Of a DNA stretch of 64,000 nt, positions 32,770 to 45,033 are shown piece after piece (position 1 is the stretch's first letter; the number at the start of each line of letters is the position of its first letter). Source of the DNA: Tetradesmus obliquus. Lineage: Eukaryota; Chlorophyta; Chlorophyceae; Sphaeropleales; Scenedesmaceae. The stretch covers positions 1,054,001 to 1,118,000 of the forward strand of contig CP126197.1 of NCBI GenBank assembly GCA_030272155.1, written 5' to 3'. The position numbers and the translations under genes were made by a program. Below the pieces are notes generated by a model. It saw nothing but the letters and a program-made list of their open reading frames with translations, was not told where the DNA came from and made no database searches.

Positions 32770-35285
32770 AGTGGATCCTGGACCGTGGATGATTATGCAC
32801 GTGCTGTCTGCTTTTTGCGATCAGCATCTGTTTATGTAGGTCCCACATGGAGCGTGCATGCCGCGCGGCTGCAAGGACACAGTACTTTTTGGACTTCAAG
32901 TTGCTGTGCCAAGACCAGAGGGTGCTGGCCCTAAGCATCCTTGATGCTTTGTGTTACAACTGTGTGTGAGAAAAATCCAGTATGCATTGTGCAGTCAATG
33001 TGCTCTGAGAGAATATGTACACGTGCGTGCAAGCGCACACCTGTCATCTTCAGTTGGGTTCTGTGCCATGAACGGCACGCGTTGCCGACGCGGCATGTTC
33101 GTGTTGCAGTGGCTGGCCTCGACCGACCTGCGCAGGGTCTGCAGCTCAAGTTGTCAAAATGCCGTCATTCGCGTTGCTGCATTATGCTGTCACCATTCCA
33201 AGCACCTAGTGATTTATTGTGCATGGCACCGATATGTTGTGCCAGGGATGGCTGTTGCTGCAGCTCTGACTACGGGGCCCATCCACTGGGTGCCAACCTG
33301 TTATTCAATGGCAGGTTGCATGGCTTTTGAGCCGCAGTTGTCACAAGGCCACGGGGTTGGGGGGCTGACTATGGGGCCCATCCGGTGGGCCAGTGGCACT
33401 GGGTTCCAACCTGCCATGCACAACAGCGGTTTAACGCCATGGTGGCCTTTGGTGGTGCACTTCTAGACATGTGACTGACGCAATATGCTACATTGTGCTA
33501 CTGCAATGCGTGTTACCTGCAATTCTTTATGCTACCAGCTGGGTGTACTGCTGTTGTCACCCCATGCATATGGCCAGCAGGTGGCTGAGCCTGACCAATG
33601 GTGTCATCAGCTTGGGCTGCGTAAATATGTATATGTAATCATAATTTATTTGATCATTTTGAAACCAACGTGTTTGCGACTCAGCGCAGAGCAGCAACAT
33701 CACTTCGTATGTTATGTGCATCAACAACATGTTTCCTGGCGTGCAATGCTCGCGACATCACTGGATAACAAATCATCAATCAATACCGATATCAAAAATG
33801 CCACTGCGACAGAGAGGCGGGGGAGTCACCCGCCACGCAGCTTCTGGCTCCTGCTTTTCTGGCGATTCTGGCACACTGGAGTGACCGTCTTCAGTGCGTT
33901 CGTACGGAGTCGAACCAGCCGTGATAAAAGATGATACAGAAAACAAAATTTTCAGTGATAATACGTGCGACATGATTTGACTCGGTGGTGCAATTTGGTG
34001 TGACCAACACGCCCAACGCAGTATCAGTGACGAAGCATGGGCGATTCGGACAAAGCTTGAAGCACCTTGAGGACTGATGATTGAATTCCTTCACTAAGAT
34101 TGGGGCAAGAGCTGGCAGAAAGTCACACCATCACTGTCACTCGGGTTTGGTTGGGCCGCAACCCCCAGCACTACATAAGGTGCCAAGTGCGCAGCACCAG
34201 CTCAATCTGTTACACTGACTGTCGCCCAACACGCTGCGCTTGCAATCCTGATCATTGTTGCGTCGTGCGTGCTGCTGTTAGCGCCGGTGAGGCTGATCAC
34301 TTGGCAGCATGCCAGCCGAAGCCAGCGGCATGATGCAGCACAAATCACGAGCAATTTAATGTCGACAAGCTGCAGTAATTTGGTAGCCCCAGCTCGCAAG
34401 CCAGCAGCCCGCAGTTTGCCGCTTGAATGAACTGCTGGTGCCCAGCTCGCACGTACCAGCATCATCGCTGTATTGTTCGAACAATCTTTATATAATACGC
34501 AGGGCATGCTGTCAGGCAGATACGTCAATGTACAGGGCGTGCTTTACTTGTGAAATCTGAAAACCGGCAGCTGCGCTTTTATGAACGTTACAGAATTTTG
34601 ATGCGCAAAAAATCACAGCACTGCATTCGACCCGAGATGTGAAGCCTTGCTGTCTCTGCTCCCTGCGCTCACCACAGACTATCGCCTCCTACTGGCCCCA
34701 TCACCAGGTGCCCTTGGCGTGTGCAGCAACGAGCCGAACCGGTGAGTTCGTCAGCAGCTGTGACAAACAGCAGTGCTGATGGAAAACAGGTACTCCATGA
34801 TCAGCAGCCTCAGGAGCCGTGCCTGCCACGTGCTCTCAGGCTGTACAGTATTGGCCAGTGGCCATGGCAGAGCATGCAGCTGCAGCAATGCGCACCAGGC
34901 AGCTGCAGCGCAGCTCGCTGCCAGATACATCGCGGCGGTGTGTGCAAACAGCACCCTAAGAGCTTCTGCAGCAGTGCAGAGGCCTTCTGAACATGTGTGC
35001 AACAGTGTCGGTTGCGCTGCAGCGAGTAGTGGTTTGGGCGTCACGCGTACGGCTCACGGAGCCTGCATGCTATCACAGCAATGGGACCCATATACATGGG
35101 ATGCTATGCAGCAGCAGCACACTGCTTCCCACATACAGGCGCAATTGCCTTCCTACCTGCCACCCCAATTACACTTTCTTACTGCCCCTTGTGCCTGCCA
35201 TGCCTCCCCTGCCGCAGGGACCCTCTCTTGACTACCACACCCCAGGCAGTACTTCACACCCACACCTCAACCACAGATTGTCATC
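32770..35285. other. long intergenic region
   Basis: About 2.5 kb without a recognisable gene. A short imperfect direct repeat around 33270-33410 (GGGGCCCATCC twice) is seen. Open frames lack domains. Confidence 0.4.
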
Positions 35286-35590
35286 ATGAGCCGCTTCCTT
35301 GCAGCAGCGCTGCTGCTGGCAGCCCTGCCGGCCCTGCTTGCTCAGCCGAACTGCCGCTCTGACTACATCCTGCTGCTGCCCGCCGTGCCTCCCTGCCCTC
35401 ACCACAACCCAGGCAGTAATACACACCCACACCCCAACCAAACAAGAGCCGCATCCTAGCAGCAGTGCTGCTACTGGCAGCCCTGCCAGTCCTGCTTGCT
35501 CAGCCAAACTGCCGCTCTGACTACATCCTGTTGCTGCCCCCTGTGCCTCCCCTGCCCTCGCCACACCCCAGGCAGTAACCCACACCCACA
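35286..35590 (+). repeat. two upstream copies of the signal-peptide exon of the Cys-rich gene
   Basis: At 35286 and 35444 the sequence repeats the first exon of the gene at 35603 (spacings 158 and 159). The first copy reads MSRFLAAALLLAALPALLAQ; the second has AAG in place of the ATG. Downstream the copies share PNCRSDYILLLP, which the real exon lacks, plus the preceding ACACCCACACC leader. Confidence 0.92.
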
Positions 35591-35602
35591 CCTCAACCAA
35601 AA

Positions 35603-37994
35603 ATGAGCCGCATTCTTGCAGCAGGACTGTTGCTGGCAGCCCTGCCAGCCCTGCTTGCTCAGCAGGCACCCAGACCACAGGAGCCAATCCCAGAGTCTGC
35701 TGTCAGCATCGCCCAGGACGGCATTGAATTTGCTTTCCGGCCATTCAACGCCAGCAACCCTAAGGCAACCACCTGCGAAACAACCTGCAGCTCCACGTAT
35801 GGCTGGGCGTCCTTGTATGCCGGCACTCAGAACCGCACCCTGTGCACAATGAAGGTTGGCAGCAGCATCATGGTTGGTGAGTTCAAGCTGCTGAGAAGTT
35901 GCCACTGCCGTGTGCTGCATGGCATGCGGCAATTGGCAGTCTCACAACTAGTTGTATGGCATGCAGCATTCGGCAGCAGTTTCAAGGCATGCAGCATCCG
36001 GCAGCAGCCGGCTCAAATCAAAGTTTTTTTGCCATGCAGCATCCAGCAGCATTGTGATGTCTGTCCCAAGCAGCAGCTCCCACAACGAGCCCTCTGCTGC
36101 CAGGCGCTGCCAGCAGTGTTGGTCGAGGCTGGATGCTTGAATGTTGTGGACTCCCAACAGAATGTTGCTTTGTGAATCAATAAATCGCAAGCTGAGCAGC
36201 GAGGTGCAGCAGCAGGGGATCTCATAGCAGCATGTTTCCAACAAGCAAAGCATGACATCAAGTCTGGTGCTGTGTGAGCATGGCAGCATCGATCAAAGCA
36301 GCTGCCCAGCTGGCCTGGCTGGCTGGCATGCAGAACCAGCAACGCATTGCCTAAACAGCGCAGCCCAGCTGTTCAGCTGAGAGTCACATGTTTCCCCAGT
36401 TGTAGAAAGTAACACCATGCCATGTGTGTTGTGTCTGCTGTGCATGCACAGGTACCGCGCAGCGTGTGGGCAGCGCCTATATGTGCCAGTATAGGGTAAG
36501 TCACGCAGCATGCCTAGGAATGAGACTGAATGCATGCTGCTGGCTGCGACCGAGCACTATGCAGCTGCACTGCGCATGCCAGCAGCTGCACCTGCAGGTG
36601 GTTAGCACACGTCACTCTTGCATCAGGCATGCAGCAACACACCCACCAGCCTGCAAGCTGTTGCAGCAGCAACAGCGGCATTGCCACCTGGCACGACGCA
36701 GCAGTGCACTGTTAGGGGCACAGCAGTATGATCTCAGGCAGCAGGAGCAGCAGCGAATGCATTGCAGACGGCATTGTACCCCAGCATGCTTGCTGACGAC
36801 AGGCACTGCCCAAAATGCTCACTCTGCTGCATACTCACACATCCTCTGCCCTTCATTTGCTCAACAGGCCAGCGCTACAGCAAGGACCCCTGTCAGCGTC
36901 CGTCGTGGCTTCAGTTGCGGTTGCGCCTACGCGTGCGCGGTAAGTAACTATGCCATAAGTACAGCCGGCTTCATAGTGGTGGTGGAGGCAGGATATGTTG
37001 ATATGTGTGGCACACAGCCATTGCTCTGCCTGGCAGCTGCATGGGATATTACAGCAGCTGTTGCGCAGCAGGCAGTGTGACGATCTTCACTCTAGAGTCA
37101 ATCCTTCCGTGCCTTCGTGGGCAGTGCAGGTTTTCAAATGTAACCGTGTCGCATGTGTGTTGGCGGCACGGCCTTGGTGGTTGCTGTACAACACATATGT
37201 CTGCCAGCCCGTGACCTCATGTGCTCATTTAATGGCCGTCCGCTGCTGCTGCTGCCGCCGCTGCTACTAGGCCGCTGACTACGAATATGACTGGGTAAGC
37301 AGGCGCCGGCCATGCATAGACTCTTAAGCTTGCAATATTGCCCTGCTTGGGCATCATTGCAGTTCTTGATGCAGTGTTGGCAGCAGCTGTGGGCATACTG
37401 TGCTTGTTTGTGCTTTGATGTGCAGCGTTGCCGCAGCAGCAGCAGAAGCAGCAGAAGCAGCAGCAGCAGCAGCAGCAGCACTGCCTTGATGTCACTGCAG
37501 CAAGCACGTATGGCAAGCACCCACTGTACATGTGGTTCCCACATGTGCTTGCAACTGACACGACTGGCATCAAACCTTGCAGACAACGACCTGGCTTCAA
37601 CCCTTCCACTTTCTATGCAACAGCTGTATCTGTGTATACACCACGAAGCAGCTGCACAACACCCCCACTCACAACTCATATTCGCATGTGCTCCTGCCTG
37701 CAGAACTACGACAACAACAACACCCCAGGTGGCGCACCCAAGCCCGGCAACACAAACGTCGACTACGAGGCCTCCAAATGCCGCAAGACCTTCTGGAACC
37801 AGTCCCCTGCTCCTACTGCTGCAACCGGCCCCAAATGCACCTGCGCAACCGGCTGCATGTGCCGCGCGAGGATCGGCACCACTGGCAAGAACTATGTGAC
37901 TGGCTGGGTGGCCAACAATGGCAACAGCTGCATCACGCACATGGGAGCGCAGCGTAGGTACGATCTCTTCTTCCAGTGCCGCCCCAAGGCTTGA
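35603..37994 (+). CDS. secreted Cys-rich protein, unknown family
   Basis: Five exons give 234 residues: 35603-35876, 36452-36495, 36868-36939, 37271-37294 and 37704-37994. Exon 1 is a signal peptide (RILAAGLLLAALPALLAQ) then a Cys-containing region (TCETTCSSTYGWASLY). Exon 3 gives CGCAYACA. Exon 4 is a 24-base microexon (AADYEYDW). Exon 5 holds CTCATGCMCRARIG, GNSCITHMG and FFQCRP. Many Cys residues and a secretion signal suggest a disulfide-stabilised extracellular or wall protein. I do not recognise the family. Exons 3 and 4 are the least certain, chosen for phase and splice sites. The ATG at 35603 is the last of three tandem first-exon copies; transcripts could also start at 35286. Confidence 0.68.
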
Positions 37995-39551
37995 AATCAG
38001 CCATGAGCTCCGGGCTTGAAGAACGGCAGCTGGTGATTGGAGGCATGTGAGTGAGGAAGGCTGCTGAGTGATGCACAGTAGCGTAGCAGATGCTTGATCA
38101 GAGTAGTGGTGGGTGAGCTGGCAGTAAGTGCAGCAAACACAGTGTTGAATCAAGTGTGGACCATCCTAACGCAGCTCACTCAGCACATGCACTTCATACT
38201 TGAGGCTGCGGATGCACCAACTGCACTGCAGTTGCTGAAAGCAGCTGTTGAGGTACAGTACACACTGTTATTGGCGCAGTACTGCGTGCTGCACTGCGTC
38301 TGGCTATGCAGCCGGCTCATGCAGCAGCAGGTAGCCAGCAGTTTCTTGGCTCGTATGCATGAGCTATGTGGCAGTGCATTGCAGCAGCATGCGTTCCACT
38401 GCAACTTGAGTAGGCCTAGGAGTTTGAGACGTGATCTTGTGGTATACATTGGTCACTAATAGCACAACCTGTTGTCAATGCGACAGTGACTTCAGGCAGC
38501 TTGCCTCTATGAAAGTGTTGCTTGCAACAACTCTTGGTGCAGCCGTTGCTGCTGTGCATAGCTTGCAGATGCTGCATGTCGCAAGGCATTGATTCTTATG
38601 CATGATGGATGTTGCGGACAGCAGGCAACTTGCAGATGCAATGGCGTTTCTTTGATAGTAGAACCAGGCATAGCTAGGTGAGGCTCTTTATGAAGAGACT
38701 GATCAGTCGCCAATAACACTGCGCTGTTGCAGTCGATAACGTGGATGCATTCATCACCAATTGCATTGTACCAGTCTGCATTGAAGAGTGCTGTGTGTGA
38801 CAGGATTGGACTGCGCAGTCAGAGGCATGCCTCTGTTGTCCACGCTGTGTGTCACACATTTAGGTTCCGAACCCTGCTGCCCAGCTGCAGTTGTGGTGTC
38901 TAGGAGAACATATGCATGTGTCAGCAGAGCCCGCACAATGTACGCACCACCAAATCAATTAACATGGACGTCCTGAAGCATACAAGACAGCAGGTTGGGA
39001 AGCAGCGTTGCAGTGTATACGTAACCCACGAGAGCCATCACACAACAAAGCTTCACACACCAGACCTGGCTTGTGCCTTGCAGCCCTCAACACGTGAACT
39101 GGCTATGGGTGAAGGATGAGGCGATGCAAGGCTTCCAAGCGCCGTATGTACCGTGTGAGCTGTGCAATGGGCAGCAACACATCAGGGCCCAGCCGCCTGC
39201 AAAGTGCAATACTCCTCGTTGAGTGGAGCATGTAATGTAATGTAATGCAATAACACAGGCAAACGCCATGCATGCAGCCATCAGACACATGGTAAGCAAA
39301 CATGCAAGACCCTTCAGTGATCCAACCAGGGCATCACACCAAAGAAATGCATGCGCATGGATCTGGGCATGCAGCAGCAGTGCATTTACCTCACATTGCA
39401 AGTTGGCGTGGGCAATCTAGCAGAACGGCATGCAGATGCAGCCCAACGTGATCATGATGTCAATGTTTAGCAGCCCGCTGCACCAAAAATGCGGCCCCAA
39501 TCGGATTTGCGCTACACTCTGCACTCAGCAACACCATTGCATGCACCTGCT
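37995..39551. other. intergenic region between convergent genes
   Basis: 3' flanks of the Cys-rich gene (+) and the DENN-WD40 gene (-). No exon is supportable. Confidence 0.45.
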
Positions 39552-42500
39552 TTACAGCCATGCATCCGCAGCTGCGCCCACAGGCTTACTGCAGTTCCAC
39601 ACAGAAACTAGCCCGCTGCTGTGCCCTGCTGCCAACACATCTGCCACGGGATCCATTGCCATCACAGACACAGCCGCTGCGGCAGCAGGCTGCGCCTGGC
39701 TGACCAGCAGCTGAGGCATGCGCATTGGGCTGCAAGACAGCACATCAGGCAGGCCCCACACAGCGCATGTCCTGTCAGCTGCACCTGGTAGGCATTGCAG
39801 CAAGCAGCCAGGGCAGAAGGGCGTGTTGTCAGTAGCATGGCAGAGTAAGGGCAGCTGAAAAACACCGGCAAGCGTGCTGAACGTGTATGGCATCGCTAAG
39901 CTGTACATAGATTGTACAGCCCTCCACCTTCTGCATTTCATATGCACATGCACAAAGCAATCCCTGCCAGCCCAGCAGCTGCATGTGCCAAACCCACCTG
40001 ACACCACTGTCTCATCGCCCTGCGCCAGCAAGTACACAGGAGAGGCGTGCTGCTGCATCAGCGCATGCAGCTCTCCCCGTAAGCCCCACACGCCAACAGT
40101 GCCATCCGCAGCGCCTGTCACCAGCCGCACACAAGCCCCACCGCTGCTGCTGCTGCTGCTGGTCTGGCAAGACACTGCTGATGCTGCTGTCACAGCGCCG
40201 CCGTGCCCTACACAGACTGCCTGGCAAGCACCAGATGAGGCATCCCACAGGCGAGCAGTCCAGTCATCACTGCCAGTGAGCAGCAGTGGCAGCGCCCTGC
40301 TGCACTGCTGCCCTGCAGCAGCTGCTGCCGCTGCTGCTGCTGCTGCTGCTGGCAGGAAGGAGGTTTGTGTGACGCGGCCTTGGTGCCCTTGGCATGTTGC
40401 TAGCGGCTTCGATGGCTGCAAATCCAGCAGGGCAACAGCAGATGTACACAAAACGAGCGCACATCGGAGCTTTGTAGCGCACACGACGGAGGTGCAAAGG
40501 CAAAAAAAGAACAACCGTTTGAGGAAGTGTTAGGGTTAACCCTCATCATGAGCTGTTGCTGCAGACTGGCTGGTCAGGTCTTGTGTTTGCTGCACATGAG
40601 CTGCTGCAACCCCTCCACGCTTCTGCCCGATTAGAGCCAAAGCGCAACAAGTTTGTTTGCAGCAGCTCCCGCTGGCCACTGTGCACACAGTGCATACAGC
40701 ACTTCCACAGCAACTGCAAGCCTCAAACCTACGCAACTCTGCTTGTACTATGTGTCCTGCTGTATTGATGCTCACCTGCCGCATGTCCCACACGAGCACG
40801 GTGCCGTCTGCACAGCCTGCTGCTGCCAGCACGCCATCCTCACGCACCGACAGGCTGCAGACACCGCCCGCACCGCCACTGCAGCTGCCGCTGCCGCCAC
40901 TGCTGCTGCCGCCAGCATCAGATGGAAGATCTGCAGGGGAGAAGCCCAAGCTTGCAGCAGCTCTCTTGGGCTTCCGCAGGTCCCAGAGGAGCACGGCTGT
41001 GGCTGATTTGCTGCTGCTGCTGCTGCTGGGCCTGCTGAGACCAGTCAGCACTGCATTTGGATTGCGCTGCAGCAGGTGCAGTGCAGAGACAGAGCTACCA
41101 AGACCTGCAGGCAGCACACCATCAACAGTTATGCCCTGAAATTCAGGCCTTTGGCTGCCGGCATTTTCAGTCACCAACTTAATTGCATGTCTAAACAACA
41201 AAAGCGGCACAGTCAATTTGCTTGCATGCACATCAAGGTGCACACTGCTTCCACATAAGAGCCAAATTTAAGCGGCACAGGTTGTGGGAAAAACCCGGGG
41301 CAGGCTGTTGTAAACCAATGGCGCTGCTTTGCCTTCTGCAGCAGCGCTCACCTGACAGCTCCACACTAGCTGCTGCGCCGTGCAGGTCGACCACCCACAC
41401 TGCCTGCGGCCGCGCATTGCGGATTGCTGCCCTGCTGCCATCCCGCCACAGCTTCACAACAGGCATGGCAGCAAAGCCAGCTGGCCAGACACTGCTGCTG
41501 CTGCTGTCGCCACCACTTGATGTGCTGCTGGTGTTGCTGCTGCTGCTGCTGCTGCTTTGCAATGATGGGATGGTCATGGCGGCTGACAGCTTCATGGTGC
41601 CGCTGCTGGTGTCCACAACCTGCGGTTTCAGCAGCACCCACTGGCCAGACACACACTTTGATAGTGTCTACGGCTGCGTTACTGGTGTGACCGCTGCAGC
41701 ATCCTGCACAGGACATGCAACGCACCTACAGCTGCTAAGCGATACTTGGGTGGTTGAATGCCCCAGCAGCAACAGCGCATGCACAACCGTCACTCCTGCT
41801 GTCCCTGCAGTTGTTGCCAAGTGCTGGCCTCACCTTGAGACTGCCATCCAGGCTGACAGACAGCACAGTGAAGTTGCTGGCATCGATTGCCACCACTGCC
41901 TTGCTGTGCAGTGCCGCCCACTGCAGTGCACCTGCCTGCTGCAGGCCACCACCCCTCCCCTCAACTGTGATATGCGCCTCAGCTGCCGCTGCAGCTTCAG
42001 CAGCCGCCGCTGCTGCTGCTGCTGCTGTCTCTGCAGCTGCCTCCTCTTCAGCTGTGGCGCCTGCCTTTGCGCTTGCACTGCACAAGGAGCAGCTTCTAGA
42101 TGCACGCCTGCTAGCCTTATAGCTATACTGGTACTGTTGTGTCCCATCCCTTGGGCTTAACCTAGACAAACCTCTAGGACTCATTGGCCTGCTAAACCCT
42201 GCGCCACGTGGGCTCCTGGGGCTGCTGGCAAGTGCAAAAGGTGTAGTGCTGCTGCTGGTGCCGCTGCTGCCCTGTTTTGCGCCTGGCTCTGTGGCTGCTG
42301 GGACACAGCATGCCAGATGTGCTGGGCCTGAGGGGCTGGCAGTGCCAGGCTGCCTGGGGCTGCTGTGTGCAGCGCTGCTGAAGGGTCCTGCGCTGGGCTG
42401 GGTTTGCTGTTGCTGCTGCTGCTGCTGCGCTGCACATGGGTCAAGCAGCCTGATAGGTGGTGCGATTTGCAGTTCATGCGTCGCTGCTTCCACTGCTGGC

Positions 42501-45001
42501 AGCTGCCCGCTGGCTCTCCCACCTTCTGCGGCACCACTGCTACCAAACACATCCAAGCCACACGCCTTGAGGCCAGACACCACATGCGCTGGCAGCTGCT
42601 TGGCGACTGCCGCTAGCCCTCCACTTGCTGCATCATCACTTGTGACAGCATGACCAGCTGCAGCGCGTATCAGTTGCAAGGGCTGTGATGTGCCAAGTAG
42701 CTCATGGCTTGCCATGCTGCTCATGTGTGCCAAGTGAGCTCTCAGGGCTAGCAGGGTGTCAGGCTCTGGTGCTGAGGGCTGTGTGAGGTGCTCTGCCGAC
42801 AGCTGCATCAGCAGCAGCCATGCTGCAGGGCCTGCAGTGCAGCAGTTTGAAAGCCATCGTGACATGACAAAACGCAGGAGCATGCATGCATGCATATGCA
42901 TCTATGATGCAATGCACGAGGGCACACAAACAAAAGCACCACAGCGGTTTTAGGCATCTGTGCTACCCACCAGGGGTGCCCACGCTGCACAAGTAGCACG
43001 CAAATTCAGCTCAGCAACAATGCAACCGCACTCCAGACTAATCTCAACTGGTCAACTGGTCCCCAGTGCTGCTTTAACCATCAATCCATGGAAGCAGCGC
43101 CGCCACAACTGCATCCACTCTCATGTTCACCCACCTGAAATGCCGACCCCACACATGTAGCGCGCAAAGTCAGCCAGGCACAGCAGCACCACATCCCTGA
43201 TGCTGGCCAGCTCCTCCGCCTGCAGGTAGCTGCTGCTGACAGCAAAGCTGAAGGCGCCAGCCCACAGCCACTCCGTGTGCAGCACTGGATTGCCAGCAAG
43301 GGTTGACAGCAGCTGCCGCTTGGCGCCGAATGCTGCAAAATCAGCATCAAAATCGTAGCAAAGTAGCACAGCCCAAACAGCTTTCAGTCAAGATGTGTTG
43401 TCAAAGGCTTGGCTGCAGCGTAGCTTGCATTGTACACACGGTAAGTGCTGCTGGCCCCACAGCACGCAAGCAGCAGCTCAACATGGTGGCCTGGGGCTCC
43501 CTCTGCTTACCTGGTTGGCAGCTGGCGTGCTGAAGTTAGCCACTGCTGGGCATGTATTATGCAGCGAAACTAGGTGGACTGCATGTACTGCCTCTCTCTC
43601 ACCCATAGCTGGTCATACAGCAGGTAGCTCAATTGCTGGGCTAGCGCTGCATAACAGGAACTGGCAAGCTTACCTGGTTGGCAGCTGATGGCGCAGGCCA
43701 GCTCCAGTGCCGCCAGCACCACCCGGTAGTCCTCCTGCACTGCCGCCACCTCAACGATGGAGTTGAGCATGTCAGCAAGCACATCAAACGCAGCAGCGCC
43801 CACGCGCCGCTCCCAGCTGCAACCTTTAGCAGCTGGCGTCGGCGGCCTGCTGCTGCTGTTGCTTTCTGCTGTGCTGTCAGCAGCATCAGCAGCCCCTCTG
43901 GAAGCCTGGCTGCAGCTGCTGCAGGTTGTAGCTGCAGCTGCTGCTGCTGCATGCTTGTCTACATCTGGGGAGCCTGCAGTGCTTGACGTTGCTGCAGCTG
44001 GCTGTGATACCTGCGCTGCCTTGATGCCATTGCCGTTACATGGTGATCCTGCACAAGCCACCCCACTACTACCCGCTGCTGTTGAACTGGCTTCAGCCTC
44101 TCCTGCCTCCTGCCGCTTGCTTCACAGGCCAGCTGCTTCAGGCCTTCCACAGCAGGCCTGCTGCATGCTGCGCTACCAGCTGTGCTTGCAGGTGCCGAAG
44201 CTGCCTCAGCATCCCTACAAGTAGTGCTAGAAACAGCACCTCTTTCGGTATGCCAGCTGGGGTCGGTGGTGGGGCTGTGAGATCTGCTGCTGCTGCCAGC
44301 CTTCAGCTTAGCAGACATGGAGCGGCTCATCACAGATGCACTGAATGCAGACGCCATGGCTGATGCTGCATTGGCAAATGACTCCATGCTCTGGCTGACT
44401 TTCATGCCTGGAGGGCTGCGAGATCGAGCACTGTGGCTGCCACCAATGTTGACCCCAAAGAGTTTGCTGCTTTTTGAACTGCCTGGCTTGCCACTGTGCC
44501 TGCTGCTGCTGCTGCTGTTAGGTGGCAGCGATGATGTAGCCAGTGGATTGCGTGGGCTGCCAGGCGCTGCTTTGCCTGCTGCTGCTGGCCCTGGCGCCAC
44601 CCCAGAGAAAGAAACAGACAGGCCGCTATTGCCGTTGCCTGACTTGCTGCTGCGGCCTCTGCTGGCAGCTTCCGCATTGCTGGCGCTGCTGGGCGCTGTG
44701 TTGGCTGCTGTTGCATCTGTTGTCACAATCTCCTTGAGCCGGCTGACGAGGAACCAGCCATTGCCTCCAGTCTGCAAGCACAGCAGGGCACACATGTCAG
44801 TGCCAGTGAGAGTGACAAACTAGTGTGTTTGCAGCATGCTGAAGTCCCTCACACAACGCCCCAAAAATGGCAGTAGCAGACGCAAAAACGCCATGAAAAG
44901 AAAGCTCTCAACTGTTTAGCTCAAGGAGCTGTACATACCTGCAAACACAGCAGCCGCCTAGCAGCTTCCAGCTCCTCATGCGCCTCCTCCTGCTGCAGCG
45001 C

Positions 45002-45033
<32 letters not shown>

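Noticed and set aside
33485-33934. Open frame of 149 codons in the 32770-35285 gap
   Set aside because: No homology, no signal, no splice support.
41222-42160. Plus-strand frame of 312 codons
   Set aside because: Antisense shadow of the SCD1-like exons; Cys/Leu-rich composition is the expected reverse of Gln/Ala/Ser-rich coding.
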